DNA of 64,000 nt from DASRDR01 sp035550795 (GCA_035550795.1 DASZOL010000016.1:1-64000); one strand, 5' to 3'. Counted from the stretch's first letter, positions 44,400 to 52,883 are shown. Translations and numbers: made by a program. The notes: generated by a model not told the origin, from the sequence alone.

Positions 44400-45267
44400 C
44401 GCTCGACAGGTCGTGGCGGCGCCTCTCCGGGCCTCGGCCTATCCGGAGCTCCGCCGCTTCCTGCGGCACAAGGGCGCGGTGATCGGCAGCGCGCTCCTCC
44501 TGGCCTTGATCACGATGGCCGCCCTCGCGCCGTCGCTGGCGCCCTACGACCCCATCGCCCAGGATCAGCGGGCGTCCCTGAGATCGCCGGACCCGGCCCA
44601 TCCTCTGGGGACCGACGTGTTCGGGCGCGACATCCTGAGCCGTGTGATCTGGGGAGGGCGACAGTCCCTTCGGGTCGGGCTCCTGGCGGTCGCCGTCGGC
44701 GGCGCGGTCGGCAGCCTCCTCGGATTGCTCGCGGGCTACTACGAGGGCTGGACCGGGACGCTGATCCTGCGGCTGACCGATCTCCTGCTCGCGCTCCCCG
44801 GGATCCTGCTGGCCCTGACCATCGTGGCCGCCACGGGCCCCAGCCTCGAGAACCTCATCATCGCGGTGGGGATCTCCTCGTTGCCGGCCTACGTGCGGAT
44901 CGTGAACGGCGCCGTGCTTGACGTGAAGACGCGGACCTTCATCGAGGCGACCCGGGCCTCGGGCGCGGCGGACCTGCGGGTGATCCGCCGCCACGTGCTG
45001 CCGAACATCCTGGCGCCCGTCATCGTGCTCAGCACGCTCGGCCTCGGGAACGCGCTCCTCGTCGCGGCGACCCTCAGCTTCCTCGGCATGGGAGCGCAGC
45101 CGCCCACGCCCGAGTGGGGAGCGATGCTCAGCCAGGGCCGGGAGTTCATCTTCGGCTACTGGTGGATCGCCACCTTCCCCGGCGTGGCGATCCTCCTGGC
45201 CGTGATCGGCGCGAACTTGCTGGGAGAGGGCATGCGGGATCTCCTGGACCCCAGGCTCCGCGTGTAG
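44389..45267 (+). CDS. ABC transporter permease, DppC type
   Basis: A 292-residue partner permease. Motifs include HPLGTDVFGRDILSRVIWGG, the ATPase-contact segment FIEATRASGAADLRVIRRHV followed by LPNILAPVIV, and the C-terminal GEGMRDLLDPRLRV. It overlaps the upstream permease by 11 bp. The operon stops here without DppD or DppF homologues; 296 bp without a gene follow, containing a short inverted repeat, TGTCGC (45411-45416) with GCGACA (45422-45427). Confidence 0.92.
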   Translation: MPASARQVVAAPLRASAYPELRRFLRHKGAVIGSALLLALITMAALAPSLAPYDPIAQDQRASLRSPDPAHPLGTDVFGRDILSRVIWGGRQSLRVGLLAVAVGGAVGSLLGLLAGYYEGWTGTLILRLTDLLLALPGILLALTIVAATGPSLENLIIAVGISSLPAYVRIVNGAVLDVKTRTFIEATRASGAADLRVIRRHVLPNILAPVIVLSTLGLGNALLVAATLSFLGMGAQPPTPEWGAMLSQGREFIFGYWWIATFPGVAILLAVIGANLLGEGMRDLLDPRLRV

Positions 45268-45563
45268 CGTCGGGAGATAGGCGCCGGCCCTCCAGGTCCG
45301 ACCGGCTTCCCCCGGGGCGGGTGGGCCTCAGTCATCGATTCGTGGCCCTCCCTCCCAGGACCGAGCGGCCACCGGGTGACCGGCTCCCGGCCGTTCCGAG
45401 CTGGGCAAACTGTCGCGGACTGCGACATGACGCGCAGCATCATCGTAACGCGGATTGGGGCCTCGACCGTCCTCGTCCCTTACAATTTGAACTCCCGGCG
45501 ATCCGCCCGCCGGGCCGCGGGAGCCTTATTCTGGCGGGCCCGGCCCGGGAAAAGGGAGATGCG

Positions 45564-46757
45564 ATGCACGCGACGGACCTCAGCGCCACCCCCGGGACCC
45601 CGGCGGGCCAGCGCGTCCGTCCGCGCCGTCATCCGCTCCTCGGCGGACTGCTGATCAAGGACAGGCTGATCAACGAGATCCAGCTCGAGCAGGTGCTGGC
45701 TCTGCAGGAGCAGACCGAGCCCCGCCCGCTGCTGGGACAGATCCTCGTGGATCAGAAGCTCATCACGCCGCACGAGCTGAACGTGGTGCTCGGCAAGTAT
45801 CGGCGGGAGCACCTGCTCGGGGACGTCCTGGTCGAGACGAATCTCGTCACGTCGGCCCAGCTCGAGACCGCGCTCGCCAGCCAGCGAAGGACCGACGCGC
45901 CGCTTGGCGAGACCCTCATCGAGCTGCGGCTCATCACGGAGCGGCAGCTCAAGCACGCGCTCAGCATCCAGCTCAGGATCGCGTTCGTCGATCTCGACGA
46001 CCGGTCGATCGATCCGGCCCTGGCGGCGGTGCTGAGCGAGCGCTACGCCCGCCACCATCGGGTGATACCGATCGCGAGGCACGACGACCGGCTTGTCGTC
46101 GCCATGAGTGACCCGACTGACGCGGACGTGATCGCCGAGCTGCGCTCGTGCACCGGGCTTCGGATCGACGTGGTCGTGGCGACCTCCGATGCGCTCGGAC
46201 GAGCGCTCACCCGGCTCTATGGATCGCACGGAGACTGGCGGCCTGTCGATCCGTCAGCGATCGAGGAAGTCGAGCCGGCACGGTCCGCGCCGAGCGCTCG
46301 GGCGACGCCGGCACCCGGCGCGGGCGAGCCGGGCGCGAGCGTCCGCGAACCCTCCGTCATGACTCCGGGGAACGGCGAGCCCGGCCGACCAGGCGTCGCG
46401 CTCGACGCCCTCCGGGCGCGGATGGATCCCCTTGGGCACCTGGCGCGCAGCTGGGAGCGCTGGCTCGATGCGATCGACCATCTGGTGCGAGAGCGGCGAG
46501 AGCGGCGCGCCGACGTCGACCGCGTTGCCGGCCAGCTCCGGGAGAGCCAGGCGGCGCTCGCGTGCGCGAGCCAGGAGCTGGAGGCGAAGACCCAGGCGCT
46601 GACGAGGCTCGAGATCGCTCACGCCGCCGCCCTTCAGGAGATGGAGGTCCTCGAACGTGCCATCGGGGAGCTCCGGACGCGACACGACGCGCTGCTCGCG
46701 GACCGGCAGTTCGCGATCGACCGGATCGGCCCCCTTCTCCGTCAGCTCAGATCCTGA
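45564..46757 (+). CDS. Stand-alone four-repeat MshEN/GspE-N protein with coiled-coil tail
   Basis: A 397-residue protein starting at ATG 45564 behind AAAGGGA. Residues 24-140 hold four tandem copies of a 28-residue unit: LLGGLLIKDRLINEIQLEQV, LLGQILVDQKLITPHELNVV, LLGDVLVETNLVTSAQLETA and PLGETLIELRLITERQLKHA, each with LG, a hydrophobic I/L and a closing Q/Y-rich helix. This is the MshEN motif that binds cyclic di-GMP in GspE-like ATPases. Residues about 140-222 match the GspE N-terminal subdomain (FVDLDDRSIDPAL, VVAMSDPTDADV). The ATPase itself is absent; a Pro/Ala/Glu linker (225-290) and a coiled coil (about 330-390) follow. A c-di-GMP-responsive scaffold is inferred. Confidence 0.8.
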   Translation: MHATDLSATPGTPAGQRVRPRRHPLLGGLLIKDRLINEIQLEQVLALQEQTEPRPLLGQILVDQKLITPHELNVVLGKYRREHLLGDVLVETNLVTSAQLETALASQRRTDAPLGETLIELRLITERQLKHALSIQLRIAFVDLDDRSIDPALAAVLSERYARHHRVIPIARHDDRLVVAMSDPTDADVIAELRSCTGLRIDVVVATSDALGRALTRLYGSHGDWRPVDPSAIEEVEPARSAPSARATPAPGAGEPGASVREPSVMTPGNGEPGRPGVALDALRARMDPLGHLARSWERWLDAIDHLVRERRERRADVDRVAGQLRESQAALACASQELEAKTQALTRLEIAHAAALQEMEVLERAIGELRTRHDALLADRQFAIDRIGPLLRQLRS

Positions 46758-46760
46758 TCC

Positions 46761-46807
46761 GGGCGCCACCGCGACTCGCCCGGCCGGGCCCCGACGACGT
46801 GGCGCCC
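46761..46807. terminator. Nested inverted repeats between convergent genes
   Basis: GGGCGCCAC (46761-46769) pairs with GTGGCGCCC (46799-46807), enclosing the palindrome CCCGGCCGGG (46779-46788). It lies between the stops of the MshEN protein gene and the ChrB-C gene and may terminate both. Confidence 0.5.
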
Positions 46808-46837
46808 GTCCGCGACGCGAACGCCAAGCCCCGCCGC

Positions 46838-47269
46838 TCATCCGCTGGCCACAGGCCGCCGGCAGAACGCGTACAGGGCATCGTAGACGGGGAACTGCCG
46901 CGCCATGTTCTCTGCGTCGTCCCGGCTGATCGCCTGGAACCCTGTCGCCACCGCGTACAGTCCGGCCGATTCCGGCGTGAGCTCGCGCCGCTCCGTGTCC
47001 GCGCCCCGCACGATCCGGGCCAGCGCCAGGAGGGCGGGATCGGTCAGGCCGTACCGGTCGAGAAAGGCGTCGAAGGAGCACCGGTCCCCGTGGTGGCCCA
47101 GCTCCACCCCGGGCACGTCGAACGGAATCGCTCCCTCGCGCTCGGCCGTGGCCTTCACGTCGGCGGGGGGCACGAACAGGAACCGGGCCTCCGGATCGAT
47201 GAAGCGCGATATCAACCAGGGGCACGCGATCCGATCCACCCGTGCCCGCTCGCGTGTGACCCACTGCAT
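46838..47269 (-). CDS. ChrB C-terminal-domain protein (chromate resistance family)
   Basis: A 143-residue stand-alone copy of the domain that forms the C-terminal half of ChrB. VDRIACPWLISRFIDPEARF, FLFVPPADV, FDVPGVELGHHGDRCSFDAF and VRGADTERRELTPESAGLYA are family motifs; the full-length ChrB in the same operon has the parallel VDRLASAWLIRRLIDADARF-type block (IDRLASAWLIRRLIDADARF). AAAGGAGGACGACAC precedes the ATG. It is the last gene of the minus-strand chromate operon. The domain is proposed to act on or respond to chromate, but its biochemistry is unsettled. Confidence 0.88.
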   Translation of the reverse strand: MQWVTRERARVDRIACPWLISRFIDPEARFLFVPPADVKATAEREGAIPFDVPGVELGHHGDRCSFDAFLDRYGLTDPALLALARIVRGADTERRELTPESAGLYAVATGFQAISRDDAENMARQFPVYDALYAFCRRPVASG

Positions 47270-47328
47270 GTGTCGTCCTCCTTTGACGGATGCGGTCGTG
47301 ACCGACCCGGCTCGGGCCGCCGGGCGCG

Positions 47329-48324
47329 TCAGTCGCCCAGCCGCATGCGGACGCCGCGTCCAGCCGCGAGCGTGCGCTCGAAGGCAAGGGCCGCCGCGGC
47401 CACGTCCTCCAGCCCCGTCCCGGTGCTGTCGAAGATGACGATCTCGTCGGAGGTGGCGCGACCCGGGGCCCGCCCGGCCACGACGTCCGCCAGCTCGGCC
47501 CGAACGTCCGCCCGGGTCATGGCGCGGGCATCGAGCGCGTGGTGGAGCTCACCGAACGCCGCGCACTGCTCCAGGACATCGACGACCACGTGGCCGGCCG
47601 CCAGCAGTGCGACGTCGAGCTCTTGCTTGTCCTCCCGATCGGCTCCGACGGCGGCGATGAACGTCCCCGGGCCCACGTGCTCCGCGCGGAGGAAAGGTGA
47701 GCGGGCGGAGGTGCACGTGACCACGAGATCGCTCGTGCGGACCCATTCGAAGATCTCGTCGTCCATCACGTCGATGTCGACGCCCAGTGCCGGTCCCAGC
47801 ACGCGCGCCAGACGCTCGGCGGTGGAGCGATCCCGATCGTGGACGCTGACGTGCCGCAGCGGCCGGACCCGGCTGAGCGCCTGGAGCTGAACCTCGCCCT
47901 GCGTGCCGCACCCGAACAGGGCCACGCGTGACGCTCCGGCGCGGCTCAGGTGCTTCGCCGCAACCGCAGTGGCGGCTCCTGTCCGCAACCGGGTGATCTC
48001 CATCGAGTCCAGGAGCGCCAGCAGGCGGCCGTCGTCGCCGTCGAACAGGGCCACCACTCCCTGGATCGTCGGCAGCCCATGCCGCGCCCGGTTCTCCGGG
48101 AAGTTCGCGTTCAGCTTGGCGGCGACGTAGCGGCGGCGGCCTCTGCCGAGGCCCGCCGTCTTGACGTGGAGGCCGCCGGACGGCAGATGCACCCCCAGCA
48201 CGCCGGAAGGGACCGTGGCGCCCGGCCCTTGCTCTCGCCAGGCGTCTTCCAGCGCCACGATGCAGTCGTCGAGGGAGACGACCATCGCGATGTCGGACCG
48301 GCAGAGGATGTGGGTCTCGGTCAC
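47329..48324 (-). CDS. Ornithine cyclodeaminase/mu-crystallin family protein in the chromate operon
   Basis: A 331-residue NAD(P)-dependent protein. The Rossmann motif VALFGCGTQGEVQLQALSRV lies near residue 135; upstream are VHLPSGGLHVKTAGLGRG and LDSMEITRLRTGAATAVAAK, family signatures that include the substrate Lys/Arg residues, and SDEIVIFDSTGTGLEDVAAA closes the fold. Members catalyse cyclodeamination, imine reduction or amino-acid dehydrogenation. Its GTG start overlaps the chrB stop (GTGA), so it is translationally coupled to chrB. The role with chromate genes is not known; a reductase-type function is a guess. Confidence 0.87.
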   Translation of the reverse strand: MTETHILCRSDIAMVVSLDDCIVALEDAWREQGPGATVPSGVLGVHLPSGGLHVKTAGLGRGRRRYVAAKLNANFPENRARHGLPTIQGVVALFDGDDGRLLALLDSMEITRLRTGAATAVAAKHLSRAGASRVALFGCGTQGEVQLQALSRVRPLRHVSVHDRDRSTAERLARVLGPALGVDIDVMDDEIFEWVRTSDLVVTCTSARSPFLRAEHVGPGTFIAAVGADREDKQELDVALLAAGHVVVDVLEQCAAFGELHHALDARAMTRADVRAELADVVAGRAPGRATSDEIVIFDSTGTGLEDVAAAALAFERTLAAGRGVRMRLGD

Positions 48325-49286
48325 CGGCCGGCCCCTCCGCCCGACCGCCGGGCCGCGCGGGCCTCGAGCATGGCATGGACGCCATCGAACAGCGTGAGAG
48401 CCCGCTCCAGCAGCTCCTGGTCGTCCTTGATGACGGCAGCCAGCCCCCGCACCGCCAGGTCGATGCCGTCGGTCTCGGGACGGTCGTACCGGCCGTCGCG
48501 CAGATCCGCCTCATGGACGATCTCGGCGAGAACCCAGAGGGACGGCCTGTCGAGCGCGCTGCGCCTGAGCAGCGTCTCGAAGGTGACATCCTCGCCCTGG
48601 TGACCGAACTCCGCCCCCATGACGTCGAACGGCACGGCCTCGGGAGGGAACTCCGCGGGTGGGGCGAACAGAAACCGCGCATCCGCATCGATGAGCCGCC
48701 GGATGAGCCACGCCGAGGCCAGCCGGTCGATGTGGGGGCGTGGCCGCGTCGCCCACAGGCGACCGCGAAGGTCAGGCAGAGAGCCGACAACGGCCCCCGA
48801 GGCCGGCGGGCGAAGGTGCATCTCGGCCGTCGCGCGGAGCCGATCCACGTCCTGGTAGCCGGGCGCATCGAAGAAGTCCAGCTCGCGCACCCGATCGAGC
48901 TCCCGTCCCAGACGCGCCAGCTCGTCGGCGGCCCGGCCGGCAGCCACGCCGCGAGCCCGGCGGCCGAGGCCGCGCAGGCTCGCGCGGTAGCGCGTGGCGA
49001 GCGCCCGGTAGTCGGCTTCCCGGGCCTGGTGGAAGAGCCGGACGAGGTCGGCCTCCGACAAGTTCTCGATCCGGTCCACCCGCACCAGCGTCGCCTCTCC
49101 CCGGTCCTTCTGGATCTCCAGGGTCAGCCACTGCAGCCGCTCCAGCCGCTCCGGGCTGAACGGCAGCACCCAGACCGAGTTCTTGAGGGCCACTGCCCCG
49201 AGGGCCCGGAGCTTCCGCCAGGCGCGGACCCGGAGGCTGGAGGGGTGGGTCGGCAGGGCGACGATCAGCATGAGCCAGGTTGTCAC
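48321..49286 (-). CDS. chrB: ChrB, chromate-responsive regulatory/resistance protein
   Basis: A 321-residue protein starting at GTG 49286. The N-terminal part (TTWLMLIVALPTHPSSLRVR, AWRKLRALGAVALKNSVWVL) resembles the winged-helix region of ChrB/PaaX-type proteins; the C-terminal ChrB domain runs from about residue 180 to 315 (WATRPRPHIDRLASAWLIRR, FDVMGAEFGHQGEDVTFE). ChrB of other bacteria senses chromate and controls chrA. It is divergent from chrA with a dyad-rich 69-bp gap between them. Confidence 0.9.
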   Translation of the reverse strand: MTTWLMLIVALPTHPSSLRVRAWRKLRALGAVALKNSVWVLPFSPERLERLQWLTLEIQKDRGEATLVRVDRIENLSEADLVRLFHQAREADYRALATRYRASLRGLGRRARGVAAGRAADELARLGRELDRVRELDFFDAPGYQDVDRLRATAEMHLRPPASGAVVGSLPDLRGRLWATRPRPHIDRLASAWLIRRLIDADARFLFAPPAEFPPEAVPFDVMGAEFGHQGEDVTFETLLRRSALDRPSLWVLAEIVHEADLRDGRYDRPETDGIDLAVRGLAAVIKDDQELLERALTLFDGVHAMLEARAARRSGGGAGR

Positions 49287-49296
49287 GGGCGCTTCC

Positions 49297-49343
49297 CCTG
49301 TTGCATCGTATGTTGCATTCCATATAACATGGGTTGCAACAGG
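49297..49343. promoter_or_regulatory. Nested inverted repeats in the chrB-chrA divergent promoter
   Basis: Perfect 9-bp arms CCTGTTGCA (49297-49305) and TGCAACAGG (49335-49343) enclose a second dyad ATGTT (49310-49314) / AACAT (49326-49330). GTTGCA occurs three times. The region is low in G+C and lies between the two start codons, as expected for a shared operator. Confidence 0.65.
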
Positions 49344-49355
49344 AGGTCAACCTCT

Positions 49356-50489
49356 GTGCAACAGACGATACGACGGCCGAGCGCGACGGCCCTGGTCCGG
49401 TACTTCCTCTACCTGGGGAGCCTGGGGTTCGGCGGCCCCGTGGCGCTCGTCGGCTACATGCAGCGCGATCTCGTCGAGCGCCGGGGCTGGTTCAGCCGGG
49501 AGGAGTACCTGAAGTCCATGGCACTCTCGCAGCTCGCCCCGGGACCGCTGGCCGCCCAGCTCGCGATCTGCCTCGGCTACGTCCATTCCCGGGTGCGGGG
49601 CGCCACCCTCGTCGCCCTCGCCTTCGTCCTGCCCTCCTTCGTGATGACGGTGGGCATCGGATGGCTCTACGTCCAGTACGGGGGCCTGCCGGGGATGCAG
49701 GCGGCCTTCTACGGGGTGGGCGCCGCCGTGATCGGGATCATCAGCCGGGCCGCGTGGAAGCTCGCCGCGCTGACGCTGGCCAGGGACCGCGTGCAGTGGG
49801 TGATCTTCGCGGTGATGGGCGGCGTGACGGCGTGGACGGAATCCGAGATCGCCGTCCTCTTCGTTCTCTGCGGCGTGGCGTCCTGGCTCGTCAGGACCCC
49901 GCCCGCCTGGATCCGCCGGCCATCCGCCGCGTGTCTCAGCGTGGCGCTGCCGGAAGTGCTCGCGCAGCTGGCGTGGTTCTTCACGAAGGCGGGCGCCGTC
50001 GTCTTCGGAAGCGGTCTTGCGATCGTGCCCTTCCTCTACGGCGGAGTCGTCCAGGAGCACGGCTGGCTGAACGACCGCCAGTTCCTCGACGCCGTGGCCG
50101 TTGCCATGCTGACCCCGGGGCCCGTCGTGATCACGGTCGCCTTCATCGGCTATCTGGTCGCGCAATTCCCCGGTGCGGCGGCGGCGGCGATCGGCGTCTT
50201 CCTGCCCGTGTACCTGTTCGTGGTGATCCCCTTCCGGTGGTTCGACCGGATCAGCGACAACCTGCAGGTCAAGGCGTTCGTGGCGGGAGTGACGGCCGCT
50301 GCCTCAGGCGCCATCGCCGGCGCCTGCGTCGTCCTCGCCCGTCGCGCGATCGTGGATATCCCTACCCTGTGCATCGCCGGGCTCACGCTGGGCCTCATCT
50401 GGCGCTTCAAGGTGCCGGAACCCTTCCTTATCATCGGCGGGGCCCTGGCCGGCCTGGGGCTTGCGGCGCTGAACGGGCCACGGCCGTGA
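49356..50489 (+). CDS. chrA: ChrA chromate efflux transporter (two-domain)
   Basis: A 377-residue CHR-superfamily membrane protein that expels chromate by proton motive force. The start is GTG 49356 (VQQTIRRPSATALVRYFLYL) with AGGAGG 9 bp before; ATG 49329 would place the start inside the operator. Two homologous halves are visible: LGFGGPVALVGYMQRDLVE with FSREEYLKSMALSQLAPGP, and KAGAVVFGSGLAIVPFLYG with LNDRQFLDAVAVAMLTPGP, each followed by hydrophobic helices. This is the long-chain ChrA form. Confidence 0.94.
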   Translation: MQQTIRRPSATALVRYFLYLGSLGFGGPVALVGYMQRDLVERRGWFSREEYLKSMALSQLAPGPLAAQLAICLGYVHSRVRGATLVALAFVLPSFVMTVGIGWLYVQYGGLPGMQAAFYGVGAAVIGIISRAAWKLAALTLARDRVQWVIFAVMGGVTAWTESEIAVLFVLCGVASWLVRTPPAWIRRPSAACLSVALPEVLAQLAWFFTKAGAVVFGSGLAIVPFLYGGVVQEHGWLNDRQFLDAVAVAMLTPGPVVITVAFIGYLVAQFPGAAAAAIGVFLPVYLFVVIPFRWFDRISDNLQVKAFVAGVTAAASGAIAGACVVLARRAIVDIPTLCIAGLTLGLIWRFKVPEPFLIIGGALAGLGLAALNGPRP

Positions 50490-50581
50490 CGCCGAGGTCT
50501 GCCGGGCGCGGCGGGCGGGTTCGTGTCGCGGCACCAAGGGATGCGGGCAGGACCGAAACCACGGCAACGCGAGGAGAGGCA

Positions 50582-51016
50582 GTGATCGCACCGACACCGA
50601 GGATCGTGTTCGTCTGTCTGCACGGGGCGGCGAAGAGCGTGGTGGCCGCCGCGCTGTTCGCCCAGCAGGCCGCCCGGGAAGGCGTGGCCGTCGAGGCCAT
50701 AGCCCGGGGCATCGACCCCGACCCCGAGGTCTCGGCGACGGCCGCGCACGGCCTGCTTGCCGAGGGCCTCGACGTCCGCGGGGATCGGCCCCGCACGCTC
50801 GCAGCCGAGGACCTGATCGGCGTCTCGCGCGTCGTCGCCCTTGGATGCGACATCAGCCAGGTGATTCCCGCTGGAGTCCCGGTCGAGCAGTGGGCGGAGG
50901 TGCCGGCCGTGAGCGACGGCTACGCCCAGGCCCGCGCCGCCGTCGTCTCCCGCTTCCCCGCCTTGCTGGAGGCATGCCGTCGCGCGGGGGATGGGTCGGG
51001 CCGCCGCCCCTCGTAG
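50582..51016 (+). CDS. Low-molecular-weight phosphatase/arsenate-reductase-like protein
   Basis: A 144-residue protein starting at GTG 50582 behind GAGGAGAGGC. The P-loop reads VFVCLHGAAKSVVAAALF: C12 is the nucleophile position and the usual invariant Arg of C-x5-R is Lys (K18). The rest (GIDPDPEVSATAAHGLLAEG, LGCDISQVIPAGVPVEQWAE) fits the LMW-PTP/ArsC fold. The AAKS variant recurs as a subfamily, as far as I recall, so it is probably a deliberate change. It follows chrA by 92 bp and may belong to the same oxyanion response. Confidence 0.8.
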   Translation: MIAPTPRIVFVCLHGAAKSVVAAALFAQQAAREGVAVEAIARGIDPDPEVSATAAHGLLAEGLDVRGDRPRTLAAEDLIGVSRVVALGCDISQVIPAGVPVEQWAEVPAVSDGYAQARAAVVSRFPALLEACRRAGDGSGRRPS

Positions 51017-51148
51017 GTCACACAGCTCACGACGCTCCTGGTCGTCATGCACGGACGCGTCGAGATCAGGCGCCGACGCGCCCACGGTGAAGACCACTCC
51101 ACGAGGCCGCTCGGCGACCTTCGTGCCCCGGCGCCGCGCCCTGGCGCC

Positions 51149-51179
51149 TTGACACCGCCTCCGGCGTCCGGGGACGATT
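51149..51179 (+). promoter_or_regulatory. Weak promoter candidate for the second peptide-type importer
   Basis: A perfect TTGACA (51149-51154) lies 95 bp upstream of the start; the best -10 match at the right distance is only GACGAT (51173-51178), so the assignment is tentative. Confidence 0.35.
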
Positions 51180-51248
51180 GAGCCTGCCGGCGCCGGGGGT
51201 GCGCGGACGGATTCGCGCTCCACCATGAGCCCGGGAAGGAGACCGACC

Positions 51249-52811
51249 ATGGCGGACCACGTATCCCCTCGGAAGCATCTCTCTCGTCGCGCGATCCTCG
51301 GCGGCGGCGCGGCGGCGGCGCTCGGCCTGGCCGGCCTCACGCCCCGCCGAGCGCGCGCCCAGGGAAAGCCCGGCGGCGTGCTCACGGTCGCAAGCTCGGC
51401 GCTCCCGCCGAACATCGAGCCCCACATGCAGGGGCTCGACATCTTCCAGCGCCGGAAGCCGCTCGTCTACGAGAACCTGGTGTGGATCGACTACGGTCTG
51501 GAGGCCAAGCCGGAGCTCGCCGAGCGGTGGGAGCAGCGGTCGCCCACGGAGTACGTGTTCCACCTACGGCGCGGCGTGCGCTTTCACGATGGCAAGGAGA
51601 TGGACGCCGAGGACGTGAAGTACACGTACGACCGGGTCCGCGACCCGAAGGTGAGCCCGGGGGCCAACGACCTCATCTTCGTGAAGCAGATCGACGCGGT
51701 CGACAGGTACACGGTCCGCTTCGTGCTGAGCGGTCCGGCGGCGACCTTCCTCGTCAACGTCGGCGGGAAGTACAACGGGGTGATCCCCAAGGACTCGGGG
51801 GGCGATGGCAAGGCGCTTCTCACGAAGGCCGTCGGCACGGGCCCCTTCATGGTCGAGGAGTTCGACCCGAGCCGCCGCTGGGTTCTCAAGCGGAACCCGA
51901 CGTACTGGGGCGCACAGAAGCCGCTGCTCGACGGGATCGCGTACCAGGCGATCCCCGACGAGTCCTCCATCGTGGCCGGCCTGCGGACGGGCCAGGTGCA
52001 GCTCGCCGAGTTCTCCTCGGCGCTGTCCTTCCAGGTGGCGAAGGGCATCCCCACGCTCGAGGTGGTCCAGGCGCCGTCCACGCGGTGGGTGGTCCTCGAT
52101 CTGGCGGGCGACCAGGAGCCGACGTCGAAGCCGGAAGTGCGCCAGGCGGTCGCGCTCGCGCTCGACCGTCAGGCCATCCTCCAGATCGCCGGCTCCGGTC
52201 TGGGCCAGCGGCTCGGGGTGCTGCCGCCGGGCCTCCGGTACTGGGCCGTGCCGTGGTCCGAGCTCCCGAACCAGCAGCGCGACGTCGCGCGGGCGAAGGC
52301 CCTCCTCCAGCAGGCCGGGTACGGCGGCCGTGTTTCCATGAAGATCCGCAACATCGTGGGGTTCCCGGCGCTGGCCGCGGCGCTGCCCGTCATCGTCGAG
52401 AATCTGAGGGAGGCCGGCATCGACGTGACCGTCGAGACCGTGGACGGCGGCGTCTGGATCAAGGACTGGGTCGTCCCGCAGTCGCCCCCGACCATGAACG
52501 AGTGGGGCGGCTTCGTCGATCCGGACCAGGCGTTCCACCGCCACTTCCACTCGGCGCCGGGCGGGAAGGACTTCCGGCGCTGGAAGAACGCCAAGGCGGA
52601 CGAGCTGCTGGACGCCGGCCGGACCACCCTCGACCGGGCCCGACGCAAGCAGATCTACGATCAGGTCCAGCGGCTCCTCGCGGAGGACCCGATCTCGCTC
52701 CCCCTCTACTCGCCCGACCTGCTGTACGCGATGCAGAAGACGGTCAAGGGGTTCCAGCCTCACCCGACCGGCTTCCACCACGGCCTCCGGTTCGCCTGGC
52801 TCGAGCGCTAG
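51249..52811 (+). CDS. ABC transporter solute-binding protein, family 5, Tat-exported
   Basis: A 520-residue DppA-like binding protein. The ATG at 51249 has GGAAGGAGACC upstream; an earlier ATG at 51225 is less well placed. The twin-arginine signal is HLSRRAILGGGAAAALGLAG with cleavage near ARAQ. Mature motifs are FHLRRGVRFHDGKEMDAEDV, VGTGPFMVEEFDPSRRWVLK and QAVALALDRQAILQIAGSG. It differs from the binding protein at 41781 in export route, so the two operons are related but not recent copies. Confidence 0.92.
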   Translation: MADHVSPRKHLSRRAILGGGAAAALGLAGLTPRRARAQGKPGGVLTVASSALPPNIEPHMQGLDIFQRRKPLVYENLVWIDYGLEAKPELAERWEQRSPTEYVFHLRRGVRFHDGKEMDAEDVKYTYDRVRDPKVSPGANDLIFVKQIDAVDRYTVRFVLSGPAATFLVNVGGKYNGVIPKDSGGDGKALLTKAVGTGPFMVEEFDPSRRWVLKRNPTYWGAQKPLLDGIAYQAIPDESSIVAGLRTGQVQLAEFSSALSFQVAKGIPTLEVVQAPSTRWVVLDLAGDQEPTSKPEVRQAVALALDRQAILQIAGSGLGQRLGVLPPGLRYWAVPWSELPNQQRDVARAKALLQQAGYGGRVSMKIRNIVGFPALAAALPVIVENLREAGIDVTVETVDGGVWIKDWVVPQSPPTMNEWGGFVDPDQAFHRHFHSAPGGKDFRRWKNAKADELLDAGRTTLDRARRKQIYDQVQRLLAEDPISLPLYSPDLLYAMQKTVKGFQPHPTGFHHGLRFAWLER

Positions 52812-52834
52812 GCCCGGACTGCGCCGCCCCGGCT

Positions 52835-52867
52835 GGCCGCCCCCCGTGGAGGGTCGGAGGGGCGGCC
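52835..52867 (+). terminator. Stem-loop between binding protein and permease genes
   Basis: GGCCGCCCC (52835-52843) pairs perfectly with GGGGCGGCC (52859-52867) in the 72-bp gap. It occupies the same place as the stem-loop at 43406-43442 and likely tunes binding-protein to permease ratio. Confidence 0.55.
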
Positions 52868-52883
52868 GGTTCCCCTCCTGCCC

